From: Tupaia tana
Lineage: Eukaryota > Chordata > Mammalia > Scandentia > Tupaiidae
Reading direction: 5' to 3'
Assembly: GCA_026018925.1 (NCBI GenBank)
Contig: JAKSZU010000029.1
Coordinates: forward strand, 13,927,778-13,991,777
DNA length: 64,000 nt
How positions within the stretch are numbered: the first letter of the stretch is position 1; each line of letters begins with the position of its first letter. The position numbers and the translations under genes are program-made. Positions 33,591 through 45,179 of this stretch are shown in pieces. The notes beneath the pieces were generated by a model. That model was not told where the DNA came from, made no database searches, and saw only the letters and a list, made by a program, of their open reading frames with translations.

Positions 33591-34239
33591 AAAGTGTCTG
33601 TTAGAATCAGCATGCTGGTGAGTATATAAACCCAATTGGAGAAAAATAAAGGGGTGTCAATAAATTTAGCACATTTCCATGGAGATTTTCAATAAGTGAG
33701 TAGGAAAATGTAATATTTTGTTTTAAGGAACGTGCACTGAAGGGTGGGCTGTTTCACTTAATTTTTAAAATGGTTGCTGTATTTATCATAAAAATCAGAT
33801 CAATGGATGACTTACAAACATTACTTTGCAACAGCAGCTCATGAGACATACATTTTGAAGTATCTTCTCTCAAGTTGGGTAGTCACAAGGGAAAAAAATC
33901 AGTTTCATTTGACAGGACACTGGGAAAAACGAAAGAGTTACACATGAGTTATTTCATTACTGCTGAAACTGAAAGCATTTTGTAATTTGCTAGCCTTTTC
34001 TTTGTAGAAATTGTCTTTGCAGATCTTTGCTTTTTCATATCAAGGGTTCTTTGATTTTATTCTTTCTAAGAATCAGGGTTTTTGCACTGTTTGCTATTTT
34101 CTTTTTAGCTATGACAAATGGATAGATAAATTTCTTGAGGAGTTCTATGTGTAAAGTTTAAAATTTGGTGTGGTCACATTTATTAGTCAGTCATTTCACA
34201 CTCCTCATTGCTTTATGCATTTTAGTTTATTATCTGGGA

Positions 34240-34497
34240 CTCATGTGATCACTACAGAGAGGGAGAGCTAGAGCGAGAGCGAGAGCGAGAGAGAGAGAGA
34301 GAAATAATGAGAAATCATCCCCCAGGGATAATGGCCACACCACAATTCCCTCTCTTTCGCTTTCTTGTCAAGATTTTTGGCATGGATGCCCATGTGCCCA
34401 GTGTGATTTTCAAGCTGCCGGGTTCAGGACTTGAACCACACTATCGGCCATGTGAGATCCAGTGCCTCAATCTCTATGTCACTTGTTGGGCATCCTC
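34240..34497 (-). repeat. Old SINE with (GAGC/GAGA)n
   Basis: Reverse SINE with expanded purine tract at about 34268-34302. The paired arm has the same SINE at 54007-54250, so it predates the duplication. Confidence 0.8.
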
Positions 34498-35575
34498 TTT
34501 ACATTTTTATTTTATTTTTAGTATACATTTAATCAGTATATATCTTTACAGTGTACAACATTGCTATTTCCGGCATGAATACTATACCTGTCAAGACAAA
34601 CACATTACCACACATGTTTTTATCAGAAAATAACATTTCATTTCTATGTCAATTTAACATGTTTTTCCTGTTTCCCTCCATCCCTCCCTCCCTCTATTAC
34701 CCATTGCCATATTACCCCTATCCTTACTATCTCTAGTATCTGCAGTTGCCCTCCCTACTACTATACTTTCCAAACACTTTATTTTTATGATAGAGTGAAG
34801 GAATTGTGTACATATTGAGTGGGGACATACAAAGTCTGTATTTTATGGTCTGGTTTGCTTTTCTTAGCATTAAGTCTTCCATATTTATCCACTTCGTATC
34901 AAATGTCAGGGTCTCATTGTTTTCATGGCTAAGTAGTATTTCATAGAATACATATGTCACATTTTTTCAACTCACTCATCTATTTTTGGACATTTGGGCT
35001 GATTCCATTTCTTAGCAATTATAAATAATGCTGCAATAAACATGGATGTGCAAGCGTTTTTCAGACTGAGGAATTTTCTATCCTTTGGGTAAATATATAA
35101 GAGTGGAATTATTGGGTCATATTGTAGTTCTATTTGTAAGTTTCTGAGGAATCTCCGTATCATTCTCCACAGTGGTTATTCTAATTTGCATTCACACCCA
35201 CAGTGTAGCAGAGTTCCCTTTTCACCACAGCCTTTCCAGCATTTATCATTCTTTATATTTTTAATTTTAGCCATTCTGACTGAAGTTAAGTGGTATCTCA
35301 TTGTGGTGCTGATTTGCATTTCCCTTATGATAAGAGATGTTGAGCATGTTTTCACATGCTTTTTGGCCATTCAGATGTCTTCTTTGGGGGATTTTCTGTT
35401 CAACTCATTTTCCCATCTTTTAATTGGATTGATTATTGTTTTGTGAGTAAACTGCTTGAGTTCCGTGTATATTCTGGTTATCAGTCTCTTATCTGAGGTG
35501 TAGTTTGCAAATATTTGCAAATATATTCTCCCACTCTGAGGGTTGCCTTCTCACTCTAACTATTGTTTCTTTTGC
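34498..35575 (-). mobile_element. 5'-truncated L1, minus strand
   Basis: A 3' UTR on the left, then ORF2 C-terminal sequence in reverse: [38 protein letters not shown] and [18 protein letters not shown]. It is broken by stops. A (TCCC)n patch lies at about 34671-34692. Confidence 0.82.
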
Positions 35576-35599
35576 TATGCAGATATCTTTGCTTTTTTT

Positions 35600-36734
35600 T
35601 TTTTACTTTAGGGTGTCTTCTGAATCTTTTGTATAAAAAATTTTCTCTGTAACATTTGTCATCTTATGTCACATTTGTTTTATTATTACTTATTCCACAT
35701 GAGTTTTGTGATTAAATTATTTATTTTAACTTAATGATAATTTGATACCATCTTATAAACACATTATTTTGTGTTCACCTAAAATCATGTATATATTTTC
35801 ATTAGCATATTTGGATCCATTAGTTTGTATGGTACAAAATTTTATCAATAGATACTCTTTTCCCACTGCTTCTTTAAAAATATATATTTTAATATTATAT
35901 ATCTAGATCTTTTCGATTTAACCTGAAATTAGAGACCTTGGTTGATATGGTTCAATAAACATTTTAAAGTGTTTCTTCAATAACTTATTTTGTATTCTCA
36001 GTTCATTTTATTAAATACAGTTGTTTTGAATCTGTTCTATTTACTTGGTTATATATTCCCTATATTTCTCTCTTTTTAAATGTTTCTATAAATACATAGC
36101 ACAAAGTATTCATATCAGAATGTACTCCCAAGTCCAAGGGAAGCTTGCCAACTGGAATCTTGCTGCTATTTCTCCACTATTACAGGGCTACATTCATGGA
36201 GTACTAGGACAGCGTGTGGCTGAAGAACCTTCAGTGTCTTCATATTTCTGCATAAACAGGTTCCCTCATTCCTCAACATCCCCTGATACCATCAATTAGT
36301 CTCCCTCTTATTCACTTTTATGCAAGATGCCCACTTTCCCAGACGTCCTTGCAGCTCCTGCCCTCTCTTACTTGAAGTCTCTACTCAAAGATCAACTTAT
36401 CTGCCAGTTAAGAGAACACTTGTCCACTCTCTCATTTCTACATAATTTCATTGTCTTCAAAACACCTGTTAATATGTGATGTGTCACACAATTATTTTTT
36501 TATCAGCTCATACTATCCAGCAATAATTCTTAAGTGTTTTAGTTTCTTAGCAACTTGAATATCCATTATCCATATAGTACATGGAATTTGGTGGGCTTTC
36601 AGTTTATATTATGCAAATTATGTAAAAAGTTGGGGAAAGGTTAGAATGGGAAAGAAATTCCCAATCAGACACAACCTGGGAGGGTAGGGTGTACTAAAGA
36701 GGAGAGGAACCATATACAAAATAAAGATAATGTG
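35600..36734 (+). other. Unique part of the left arm, no gene
   Basis: Non-repetitive, AT-rich DNA that aligns in inverted sense to 52900-53990. No coding frame is conserved between the arms. Confidence 0.6.
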
Positions 36735-36862
36735 ACAGCCCAGCAGCCTAGCAATTCATGAGGCTGGATCTCACATAGTGGACCATAGTTCAAATCTTGG
36801 CGCTGGCTAATTGAAATACCCTCTTTGTATGTGTGCACACATACTAAAAATCATGGCTGAAT
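36735..36862 (+). repeat. Old SINE, 5' half
   Basis: CAGCAGCCTAGCAATTCATG head and body up to the L1-D insertion point; it continues at 43464. It is paired with the SINE at 52430-52900 in the other arm. Confidence 0.65.
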
Positions 36863-37357
36863 AAAGAAAGAGAGGAGATCTTTCGACCCCTGGGCCAGGA
36901 TCTCCGAGGGAGGACTGCCGCCCAGTAGTTCCAGCCCTGGGACCCCCAGGCCAGAGCCCCCTCTTTCAGCCAGGAACGCCCTCAGTTCATCCACACCACA
37001 CCCCCATCTTTCGACCCCTGGGCCAGGATCTCCGAGGGAGGACTGCCCCCCAGTAGTTCCAGCCCCAGGACCCCCAGGCCAGAGCCCCCTCTTTCAGCCA
37101 GGAAAGCCCTCAGTTCATCCACACCACACCCCCATCTTTCGACCCCTGGGCAAGGATCTCCGAAGGAGGACTGCCCCCCAGTAGTTCCAGCCCCAGGACC
37201 CCCAGGCCAGAGCCCCCTCTTTCAGCCAGGAACGCCCTCAGTTCATCCACACCACACCCCCATCTTTCGACCCCTGGGCCAGGATCTCCGAGGGAGGACT
37301 GCCCCCCAGTAGTTCCAGCCCCGGGACTCCCAGGCCAGAGCCCCCTCTTTCAGCCAG

Positions 37358-37447
37358 GTACATTTTTTTTTCCTTTTTTTTTTTCTTTCTCTGTCCTGTT
37401 ATCCACATCTTTCCATTGTAAATTTCTCTCTTCTGATCAACACACAG
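37358..37447 (+). other. Intron-like segment, long monomer 4 (90 nt)
   Basis: CAG|GTACATTTTT...CTGATCAACACACAG|GAACG: GT start, AG end, long T/C tract, candidate branch site CTGAT. Absent from the three upstream monomers. Confidence 0.7.
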
Positions 37448-37575
37448 GAACGCCCTCAGTTCATCCACACCACACCCCCATCTTTCGATCCCTGGGCCAG
37501 GATCTCCGAGGGAGGACTGCTCCCCAGTAGTTCCAGCCCCAGAACCCCCAGGCCAGAGACCCCTCTTTCAGCCAG

Positions 37576-37663
37576 GTACATTTATTTTCCTTTTTTTTTT
37601 CTTTCTCTGTCCTGTTATCCACATCTTTCAATTGTAAATTTCTCTCTTCTGATCAACACACAG
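37576..37663 (+). other. Intron-like segment, long monomer 5 (88 nt)
   Basis: Same boundaries and interior as the segment in monomer 4. Confidence 0.7.
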
Positions 37664-37791
37664 GAACGCCCTCAGTTCATCCACACCACACCCCCATCTT
37701 TCGACCCCTGGGCCAGGATCTCCGAGGGAGGACTGCCCCCCAGTAGTTCCAGCCCTGGGAACCCCAGGCCAGAGCCCCCTCTTTCAGCCAG

Positions 37792-37879
37792 GTACATTTT
37801 TTTTCCTTTTTTTTTTCTTTCTCTGTCCTTTTATCCACATCTTTCAATTGTAAATTTCTCTCTTCTGATCAACACACAG
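37792..37879 (+). other. Intron-like segment, long monomer 6 (88 nt)
   Basis: Same boundaries and interior. This is the last unit before the leader. Confidence 0.7.
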
Positions 37880-38296
37880 GAACGCCCTCAGTTCATCCAC
37901 ACCACACCCCCATCTTTCGACCCCTGGCGAAATCGCGCGCTGTGTGCGGCGTGCAACTTTTTCTTTATTCTACATATTATTTTCTTCCCAGTTTCCGAAT
38001 CCTCACATCCTTTATCTGCACCATCCCTGGATGTCCAGATAGGTCTAGAATTACAATTCTGAAACATTCTAGCATTTTAAGACTCTCTAGAGTCCTCCAG
38101 TTCCCTGAAACACCTGTGAAGAAGGAGATACATTTCTTTGGACACCTGAAGTGAATACTTTTTCTTGGTTTATATTACTAAACACAATTGAAGATAGACT
38201 TCGGCTCTCTCCCTTCCATATCAGAAAGGAAACACACTTGTTTCTATTAGAAGAAACCTTCTCGTAAAAGGTTTTTCAAAGGGAACACATCTCCCA

Positions 38297-39249
38297 ATGG
38301 GTAGAAGTACAAGAACCTCAGGCCTGAATAAAGCAGGAAATATGTCTCCATCAAAGGAACACAGTAACTCCCTTCCTGTTCCTGAAAAAATTGAGGATGT
38401 TACCAAAATGTCCGAGATAGAGTTTAGAACATTAATGTTGAACAAGTACTATGAGCTGGAACAGAAAAGAGACAATGAATTACAGGAGATGAGAAAGTCC
38501 TTCAGCGATATGAAGGAAGAAATTCTGAGGAAGAATAATACAGAACTATTAGAGGTGAAGTCTGAAATACAGGAAATCAAAAACTCTCTTGAAAGTATTA
38601 AAAGTCGATTAGACCATGCTGAAGGTTGAATCTCTGATGTAGAAGATAAAACTTCTGACCTAGAGAAAACCACCAAAAAGAGAAAATAACAAAAAAACAT
38701 GAAGATAATATACGAGAATTACTAGATTCCATTAGACGTCCTAACGTCCGCATAATTGGTATCCCAGAAGGTGAAGAAACTAATAAGAGCATGGAAAACC
38801 TATTCCATGAAATCTTGGAAGAAAATTTCCCAAGCATAGAGAGGCCCTCCAACATCCAGACCCAGGAAATTCAAAGGACACCAAATAGAATCAACCCAAG
38901 AAGATCTTCCCCAAGGCATATCATAGCCAGACTGGCTAAGACCACAGATAGAGATAAGATACTAAAACTAGCAAGAGAGAAACGACAAGTGACTTACAAA
39001 GGTCACCTCATCAGGCTAACACCGGACTTCTCAACGGAAACAATGCAAGCAAGGAAAGAATGGGAAGATGTATCGAAAGTGTTAAGAGAGAAACAATTTC
39101 AACCAAGACTATTGTATCCTGCAAGATTATCCCTCATATGGGAAAAAAAGATTAAAATCTTCTCAGACAAACAAAACCTGAAAGAATTTGCCAGCACCAG
39201 GCCAGCTCTCCATGAAACCCTGAAGAAAGTACTGTTCCAGGATAACTAA
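38297..39249 (+). pseudogene. L1-D ORF1
   Basis: Starts MGRSTRTSGLNKAGNMSPSKEH. The coiled-coil part runs to TGA 38627-38629 (the L1-C stop). A 4-nt loss near 38680 shifts the frame relative to L1-C. From 38791 an open stretch carries the RRM-like end (MENLFHEILEENFPSIERP) and the complete C-terminal domain to VLFQDN. The expected product is the L1 RNA chaperone; this copy is not functional. Confidence 0.92.
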
Positions 39250-39293
39250 AGAAGTAACAGCCAGAAACAAAAGAGTAAAAGGCAACTAAGACA

Positions 39294-42200
39294 ATGGCCA
39301 ACTTAAATGCCGGGACAGATCCATTAACATCAATAATAACATTGAATGTTAATGGATTAAACTCTCCAATCAATAGACACAGACTGGCTGAATGGGTTAA
39401 AAAACAAAAACCCTCTATCTGTTGCCTACAGGAAACCCACTTCATGGATAAAGATATACATAGACTGAAAATGAAGGGTTGGAAAAAGATTTTCCATGCA
39501 AATGGGAACCAAAAAAGAGCTGGAGTCGCAATACTGATCTCTGACAAAATAGGCTTTAAAACAAAAACTGTTCGGAGAGACAAAGAAGGGCACTATATTG
39601 TAGTAAAAGGATCAATCGATCAAGAAGATATAACGCTTATTAATATCTATGCGCCCAACACAGGAGCACCCAAATATGTAAAGGAAAGACTGCTAGATCT
39701 AAAAAGGGAGATAGACTGCAACACACTAATTGTTGGAGACCTCAACACTGCACTATCCCCCCTGGATAGATCATCTAGACAAAAAATAGGTAAAGAGATA
39801 AAAGATCTAAATGATATCATAAATCAAATGGACTTAACAGACATCTATAGAACTTTCCATCCTAAAACCTCAAGATACAGTTTTTTTCTCGCCGCCACAT
39901 GGAACATTCTCGAAGATTGACCACATCATTGGGCACAAAGCAAGCCTCTACAGATTCAAAAGCATAGAAACTATACCCAGCATCTTCACCGACCAAGATG
40001 GAATTAAACTTGAGTTTAATTTCAAGAGAAATCCTCAAAAATACTCAAATACATGGAAACTTAATAACCTACTCCTGAATGACTCCACAACTACTGAAGA
40101 TATAAAGACTGAAATCAAAAGGTTCATGGAAGCCAATGACAATGAGGACACGAGTTTCCATAATCTTTGGGACACTACTAAAGCAGTCATAAGAGGGAAG
40201 TTCATAGCAATTAGTGCACATAAGAGGAGCATGGAAAGAAGGCAAATGGATCACCTAACATCATGCCTCACAGAATTGGAAAAGCAACAGCAAAAAGATC
40301 CAAAAAACTCCAGGAGAAAGGAAATAATAAAGATACGAGCAGAAATAAATGAAATAGAAAATAAACGAACTATACAGAAAATAAATTAAAGTAAAAGCTG
40401 GTTCTTTGAAAAGGTAAACAAAATTGATACACCACTAACGAGACTTATTAAGAAGAAGAGAGAAAAGAACCAGGTGAATCAGATCTGCAATGAAGCAGGC
40501 AAAATAACAACAGACATAGTAGAAATAAAAACATTATTAGGGGATACTATGAACATCTGTATGCCAAGAAACAAGATAATTTGGATGAGATGGACAAATT
40601 TCTGGACAGGTATCATCTACCTAGATTGAGCCAGGAGGATATAGAAAGTCTGAATAGGTCCATAACAAGCCAGGAGATCAAATCAGTTATAAATAACCTC
40701 CCAACAAAGAAAAGCCCTGGCCCTGATGGATTCACCTCTGAATTCTACAAATCTTTCAAAGAAGAGTTAACCCCCATTCTGCTCAAGTTATTTCTAAATA
40801 TCCAAAAGGGTGAATCTCTCCCTAATTCATTCTAGGAAGCCTCTATCACCGTTATCCTTAAAACTGATAAGGACAGGACAAGGAAGGAAAACTATAGACC
40901 AATATCCCTGATGAATATAGACGCGAAGATTCTCAACAAGGTACTAGCAAATCGTATACAACAACTTATCAAAAAGATTATACATCATGATCAGGTAGGC
41001 TTTATCCCAGGAATGCAAGGTTGGTTCAACATACGCAAAACCATAAATGTAATACACCATATTAATAGGAAGAAAGATAAAAACCATATGGTCATATCAA
41101 TTGATGCAGAAAAAGCATTTGATAAGATACAACATCCCTTCATGATCAAGACTCTCAGCAAAATGGGCATAGAAGGGCCATTTCTCAACACAATAAAAGC
41201 TATCTATGAAAAACCCATAGCGAACATCATCCTCAATGGAGAAAAGCTGAAAGCTTTTCCACTAAGAACGGGTACAAGACAAGGATGTCCACTTTCTCCA
41301 CTCCTCTTCAATATAGTACTAGAAGTCTTGGCCATTGCAATCAGAAAAGAGGAAAAAATAAAAGGCATTCAAATAGGAAAAAAAGAGGTGAAACTCTCTC
41401 TATTTGCAGATGACATGATTGTATACATAGAAGACCCAATGGTTTCCATAAAATAATTTCTGGAAGTAATACATGAATACAGTAACGTTGCAGGATACAA
41501 AATTAATATCCAGAAATCTATAGCTTTTCTGTATACGAACAACAGGCAGACTGAGATGGAACTGAAAAAAGTTGTTTCATTTACCATAGCCACAAAAAGT
41601 ATAAGATACTTAGGGATAAATCTAACTAAAGAAGTTAAAGACCTCCATAAGGAAAACTATGAGAAGATAAAAAAAGAAATTGAAAATGACACAAAAAAGT
41701 GGAAGGACATCCCATGTTCCTGGATTGGAAGAGTTAATATAATCAAAATGGCAATCTTACCCAAATTAATCTACCTATTTAATGCAATGCCAATCAAAGT
41801 ACCAGACACATTCTTCACAGATCTAGGAAAGACAATTAAAACGTTTGTCTGGAATCATAAAAGACCCCGTATTGCCAAAGCAGTTTTGCACAAGAAGAAT
41901 GGAGTGGGCGGCCTCTCACTCCCTGACCCAAAAATATACTACAAAGCTGTGGTAATAAAAACAGCCTGGTACTGGCACAGGAACAGACAGGTGGACCAAT
42001 GGAACAGAATAGAGTCCCCAGAAATGAATGCTCAAACATACAGCCAAGTGATTTTTGACAAGGGACGCCAGTCAATCCTGTGGGAAAAGGATAACCTCTT
42101 CAGCAAATGGTGCTGGCAAAACTGGATCTCCACTTGCAGAAAGATGAATCTGAACCCCTACCTCTCACCTCTGACAAAAATAAAGTCAAGGTGGATCAAA

Positions 42201-43145
42201 GATCTAAACCTAAGACCTCAAACTATAAAACTGCTCCTGGAAAACACCGGGGAAACTCTGGGAGACATTGGGGTAGGGAAAAACTTCTTAAATAAGACTC
42301 CCAATGCACAGTCTATGATCCCTAAAATAGACAAGTGGGATTACATCAGACTAAGAAGTTTCTGCATGGCAAAAGACACAGTGATTAATGTGAACAGATA
42401 GCCCTCAGAATGGGAAAATATTTTTGTAAACTATGCATCAGACAAGGGACTGCTAACCAGAATCCACAAGGAACTCAAGCGGCTGTTTCGGAAAAAGACA
42501 ATCAATCCTATTAAAAGATGGGAGAATGAGTTGAAAAAACCACTTTCTAAAGATGACATACGAATAGCTAAAAGGCATATGAAAAAATGCTCAACATCCC
42601 TCATTGTAAGAGAAATGCAGATCAAAACAACAATGAGATATCACCTAACCCCAGTCAGAATGTCTAAGATTAAAAAAACAAAAAATGATAAGTGCTGGAG
42701 GGGGTGTGGTGAAAAGGGAACTCTCTTACACTGCTGGTGGGTCTGTAAATTGGTACAACCACTGTGGAGAACAATTTGGAGATTCCTCCAAAATCTACAA
42801 ATAGAACTACCATATGATCCAGCAATCCCACTCCTTGGTATCTACCCGAAGGACAGAAGAATACTTAATCGAAAAAGTGCTTGCACATCGATGTTTATTG
42901 CGGCACTTTTCACGATTGCTAAGTCATGGAAACAACCTAAATGCCCACGACCTGATGAATGGTTAGAAAAACTGTGGCACATATACTCAATGGAATACTA
43001 TTCATCCATAAAAAACAACAAATCCCTGACTTTTGAAAGGAAGTGGATGAATATGGAAGACTTACTGTTGAGTGAAGCAAGCCATGCTATGAAGGAGAGA
43101 CATTGTATGTCCCCACTTAATATATACCGAGTGTCTGCACTCTAA
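39294..43145 (+). pseudogene. L1-D ORF2
   Basis: The endonuclease part is open to a frameshift near 39885 (TLNVNGLNSP, LQETHF, VGDLNTALSP). A TAA at 40387-40389, the shared TAG at 40833-40835 and the shared TAA at 41454-41456 break the RT region, which otherwise keeps [19 protein letters not shown] and FADD (41403-41414). The C-terminal segment is long and open from 41556 to a TAG near 42401. It then runs from about 42531 to 43145 with [18 protein letters not shown] and ends YRVSAL. It is not functional. Confidence 0.93.
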
Positions 43146-43393
43146 ATGTGTATATATATATACACATATATATTTGTATATATATGTATATATATATATA
43201 TTTGAAACCATTCTGCTTCTGTTGTTATAGAGTTTTAAAATTATACAAAATTATAAGACATATTTTGAACATTATCTTTAAAATTCAGTATTTTGAGATC
43301 TTGAAAGTTGTTTGTAAACTGTCAAGAATTATGGAGTATGAGCTAAAATTTTTTTGTTATGTAAAGTAAATGTTTGTGGAAAAATGTAAAAAT

Positions 43394-43399
43394 AAAAAA

Positions 43400-43434
<35 letters not shown>

Positions 43435-43436
43435 AA
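43394..43436 (+). repeat. (AAAT)n tail of L1-D
   Basis: A run of AAAT units within the L1-D tail. Confidence 0.85.
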
Positions 43437-43463
43437 TTATAAAAAAAAAAAAAGAAAGAGAGG

Positions 43464-43565
43464 GGAAGGTCACATGACATGCCATGCTTCATCAGGGTGT
43501 GCTTTATCTCCTCACCCTATTTTTCTGTTTCTTTAGCAAGTACATGCACTCTCTGGCAGTTAAAA
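43464..43565 (+). repeat. Old SINE, 3' half (continues 36735-36862)
   Basis: GCTTCATCAGGGTGTGC, TTTCTGTTTCTTTAGCAAGTACATGC: the pyrimidine-rich SINE 3' body after the L1-D insertion. Confidence 0.6.
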
Positions 43566-43788
43566 AATGTGGAGAGATCAATTTATCCACTGAAAATCAT
43601 TAATTGGAGCATTTCAACCATGGAAGTAATTTTAAAAATTATCATTTAATTATTTATCCCAGTATGAATGCATTGTATGTTGGTACAAATTTATTAACAT
43701 ATACATTATCTTTGTCAGGAAAAGTTACTACTTTTTGTGAACTGTGTGAACCTACTGTGAGCTATTCTGAGAGACAAATGAGTCACAG

Positions 43789-43808
43789 TAATTTTTTTTT
43801 CCTGGTAG
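43789..43808 (+). promoter_or_regulatory. Candidate splice acceptor before OR coding exon
   Basis: T9-CCTGGTAG ends 13 nt before the start position of the OR frame. OR genes usually have an untranslated upstream exon spliced just before a single coding exon. The paired pseudogene keeps a similar acceptor (CCTCCGATAG in reverse near 52302-52311). An in-frame TAA at 43789-43791 lies within it, so nothing upstream can be read through without splicing. Confidence 0.5.
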
Positions 43809-43821
43809 TCACGTCCATCAC

Positions 43822-44793
43822 CTGGAACCAGATAATGATACAAGAATTTCAGATTTTCTTCTTTTGGGACTTTCAGAAGAACCAGAATTACAGCCCCTCC
43901 TATTTGGGATTTTCCTCTCCATGTACCTGCTCACCATGATTGGAAACCTGCTCATTATCCTGGCCATCATTTCTGATTCTCACCTGCACACCCCCATGTA
44001 CTTCTTCCTCTCCAACCTGTCCTTCATAGACATCTGTTTCACCTCCACCACTATTCCAAAGATGCTGGTAAACATCCAGACACAGAGCAAGGTCATCACT
44101 TATGCAGGCTGCGTCACCCATATGTACTTCTTCATGCTCTTCATAGCATTAGGTGACTTTCTCCTAGCAGTGATGGCCTATGACCGGTATGTGGCCATCT
44201 GTCACCCTCTACACTACACGGTCATCATGAACCCTCAGCTCTGTGTGTTGCTAGTTCTTTTTTCCTGGATTGTGAGTGTACTGATTTCATTATTACATAC
44301 CTTAATGACATTGCAGCTGTCCTTTTGTACACGAGTGGAAATCTCCCATTTTTTCTGTGAACTTAATCAAGTGGTCCACCTTGCCTGCTCTGACACTTTT
44401 CTTAATGACATGGTGATCTACTTTGCATCTCTGCTGCTGGTTGGTGGTCCATTCTCTGGGATTCTTTACTCTTACTGTAAGATAGTTTCCTCTATTCATG
44501 CAATCTCATCAGCTCAGGGAAAGTATAAAGCATTTTCCACCTGTGCCTCTCACCTCTCAGGTGTCTCTTTATTTTATAGTACAATTATAATTGTGTACCT
44601 TAGTTCTTCTGTTATCCACAATTCTCACTCAAGTGCAGCAGCCTCAGTGATGTATACCTTGGTCATACCCATGCTGAACCCTTTCATCTACAGTCTGAGG
44701 AACAAAGATGTAAAGACAGCTCTGAGAAATTTCCTGTGGAGGAAAACTATTAATAGATCAACTTTCCTCATAATGAAGAAATGTGCTTGTTAG
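43822..44793 (+). CDS. Olfactory receptor, family 7-like, start codon lost (ATG to CTG)
   Basis: A single-exon rhodopsin-class odorant receptor of the olfactory cilia membrane, coupled to the Golf/cAMP pathway. The frame is open for 323 codons from CTG at 43822 to TAG at 44791-44793. Residues, counting CTG as 1: N-glycosylation site N5-D-T; TM1 around [21 protein letters not shown] in the TM2 region; conserved Cys 97; [15 protein letters not shown] from 118; SFC and CEL in the second extracellular loop; [10 protein letters not shown] from 236; [16 protein letters not shown] from 283. The peptide following the first codon ([26 protein letters not shown]) is the standard family-7 N-terminus, so CTG sits where ATG should be. 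The first in-frame ATG is 43921 (residue 34, inside TM1). Either it is a new pseudogene or the start comes from CTG or an upstream exon. A paired, decayed copy lies at 51367-52290 on the minus strand. Confidence 0.9.
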   Translation: MEPDNDTRISDFLLLGLSEEPELQPLLFGIFLSMYLLTMIGNLLIILAIISDSHLHTPMYFFLSNLSFIDICFTSTTIPKMLVNIQTQSKVITYAGCVTHMYFFMLFIALGDFLLAVMAYDRYVAICHPLHYTVIMNPQLCVLLVLFSWIVSVLISLLHTLMTLQLSFCTRVEISHFFCELNQVVHLACSDTFLNDMVIYFASLLLVGGPFSGILYSYCKIVSSIHAISSAQGKYKAFSTCASHLSGVSLFYSTIIIVYLSSSVIHNSHSSAAASVMYTLVIPMLNPFIYSLRNKDVKTALRNFLWRKTINRSTFLIMKKCAC

Positions 44794-45179
44794 CAGGACT
44801 GAAAGCATCAGGAAATAATGGTGAAAATCCATCCAGATTCTGGAAGTGGATTTTTTCCATTCAGTTATATCCTGGATTGTCCATACCTTTGTTTTCAACC
44901 TCTCTATTTAATATAAATACTTTGCTTTTCCACTCTGATATCTAGATAGTTTTTTCCTTTGTTCATTTTTGTATTTTCACAAGGTTATCCCAACCATAGA
45001 TCCGAAATACTTGGAAATCCCCATTAATATCATGGAGCAACATGAATTTGTTAAAAATATTTTTCTGCATGACACATACTGAATAAGTTTTCCTTTATTC
45101 TATGAAAATATCATATGCTGTACTTTATTTATGGGAACAAGATAACTACAATGGATTGCTAAGGTCAAAAATATAATTC

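Larger units (their letters stand above)
36876..37911 (+). promoter_or_regulatory. L1-D promoter array: three short and three long monomers
   Basis: The ATCTTTCGA anchor occurs at 36878, 37006, 37134, 37262, 37480, 37696 and 37912. Spacing is 128, 128, 128, 218, 216, 216. The short units read ...CAGCCAG|GAA(C/A)G... with junctions at 36973/36974, 37101/37102 and 37229/37230. The long units carry an extra 88-90 nt exactly there. After 37912 the array passes into a common leader through a CpG-rich stretch (GCGAAATCGCGCGCTG). Confidence 0.9.
36876..43450 (+). mobile_element. L1-D: full-length L1
   Basis: A 6.57-kb element with TSD AAAGAAAGAGAGG at 36863-36875 and 43451-43463. It has a six-unit promoter array (36876-37911), leader (to 38296), ORF1 (38297-39249), ORF2 (39294-43145), the same TG/TA-type 3' UTR as L1-C, and an (AAAT)n tail. 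Both frames are broken. The paired arm lacks it, so it inserted after the inverted duplication formed. Confidence 0.95.
32430..44900 (+). repeat. Inverted duplication, left arm (with OR gene)
   Basis: Matches the reverse complement of 51180-56880 in order. 32580-33180 pairs with 56130-56740, 33640-34070 with 55310-56010, 34070-34240 with 54255-54440, the SINE 34240-34497 with the SINE 54007-54250, 35600-36730 with 52900-53990, the split SINE at 36735/43464 with 52430-52900, and the OR gene with the OR pseudogene 51367-52290. L1s at 33190-33590, 34498-35575 and 36876-43450 are later insertions private to this arm. Confidence 0.8.

Noticed and set aside
36878-37911. Regularly spaced array resembling a CRISPR or satellite
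   Set aside because: It lies inside a TSD-flanked L1 upstream of ORF1. The units are whole promoter monomers with no spacers.
41836-42075. Minus-strand open frame of 79 codons
   Set aside because: Antisense to L1-D ORF2; there is no independent evidence for a gene.
44302-44499. Minus-strand frame inside the OR gene
   Set aside because: Antisense shadow of the receptor coding exon.
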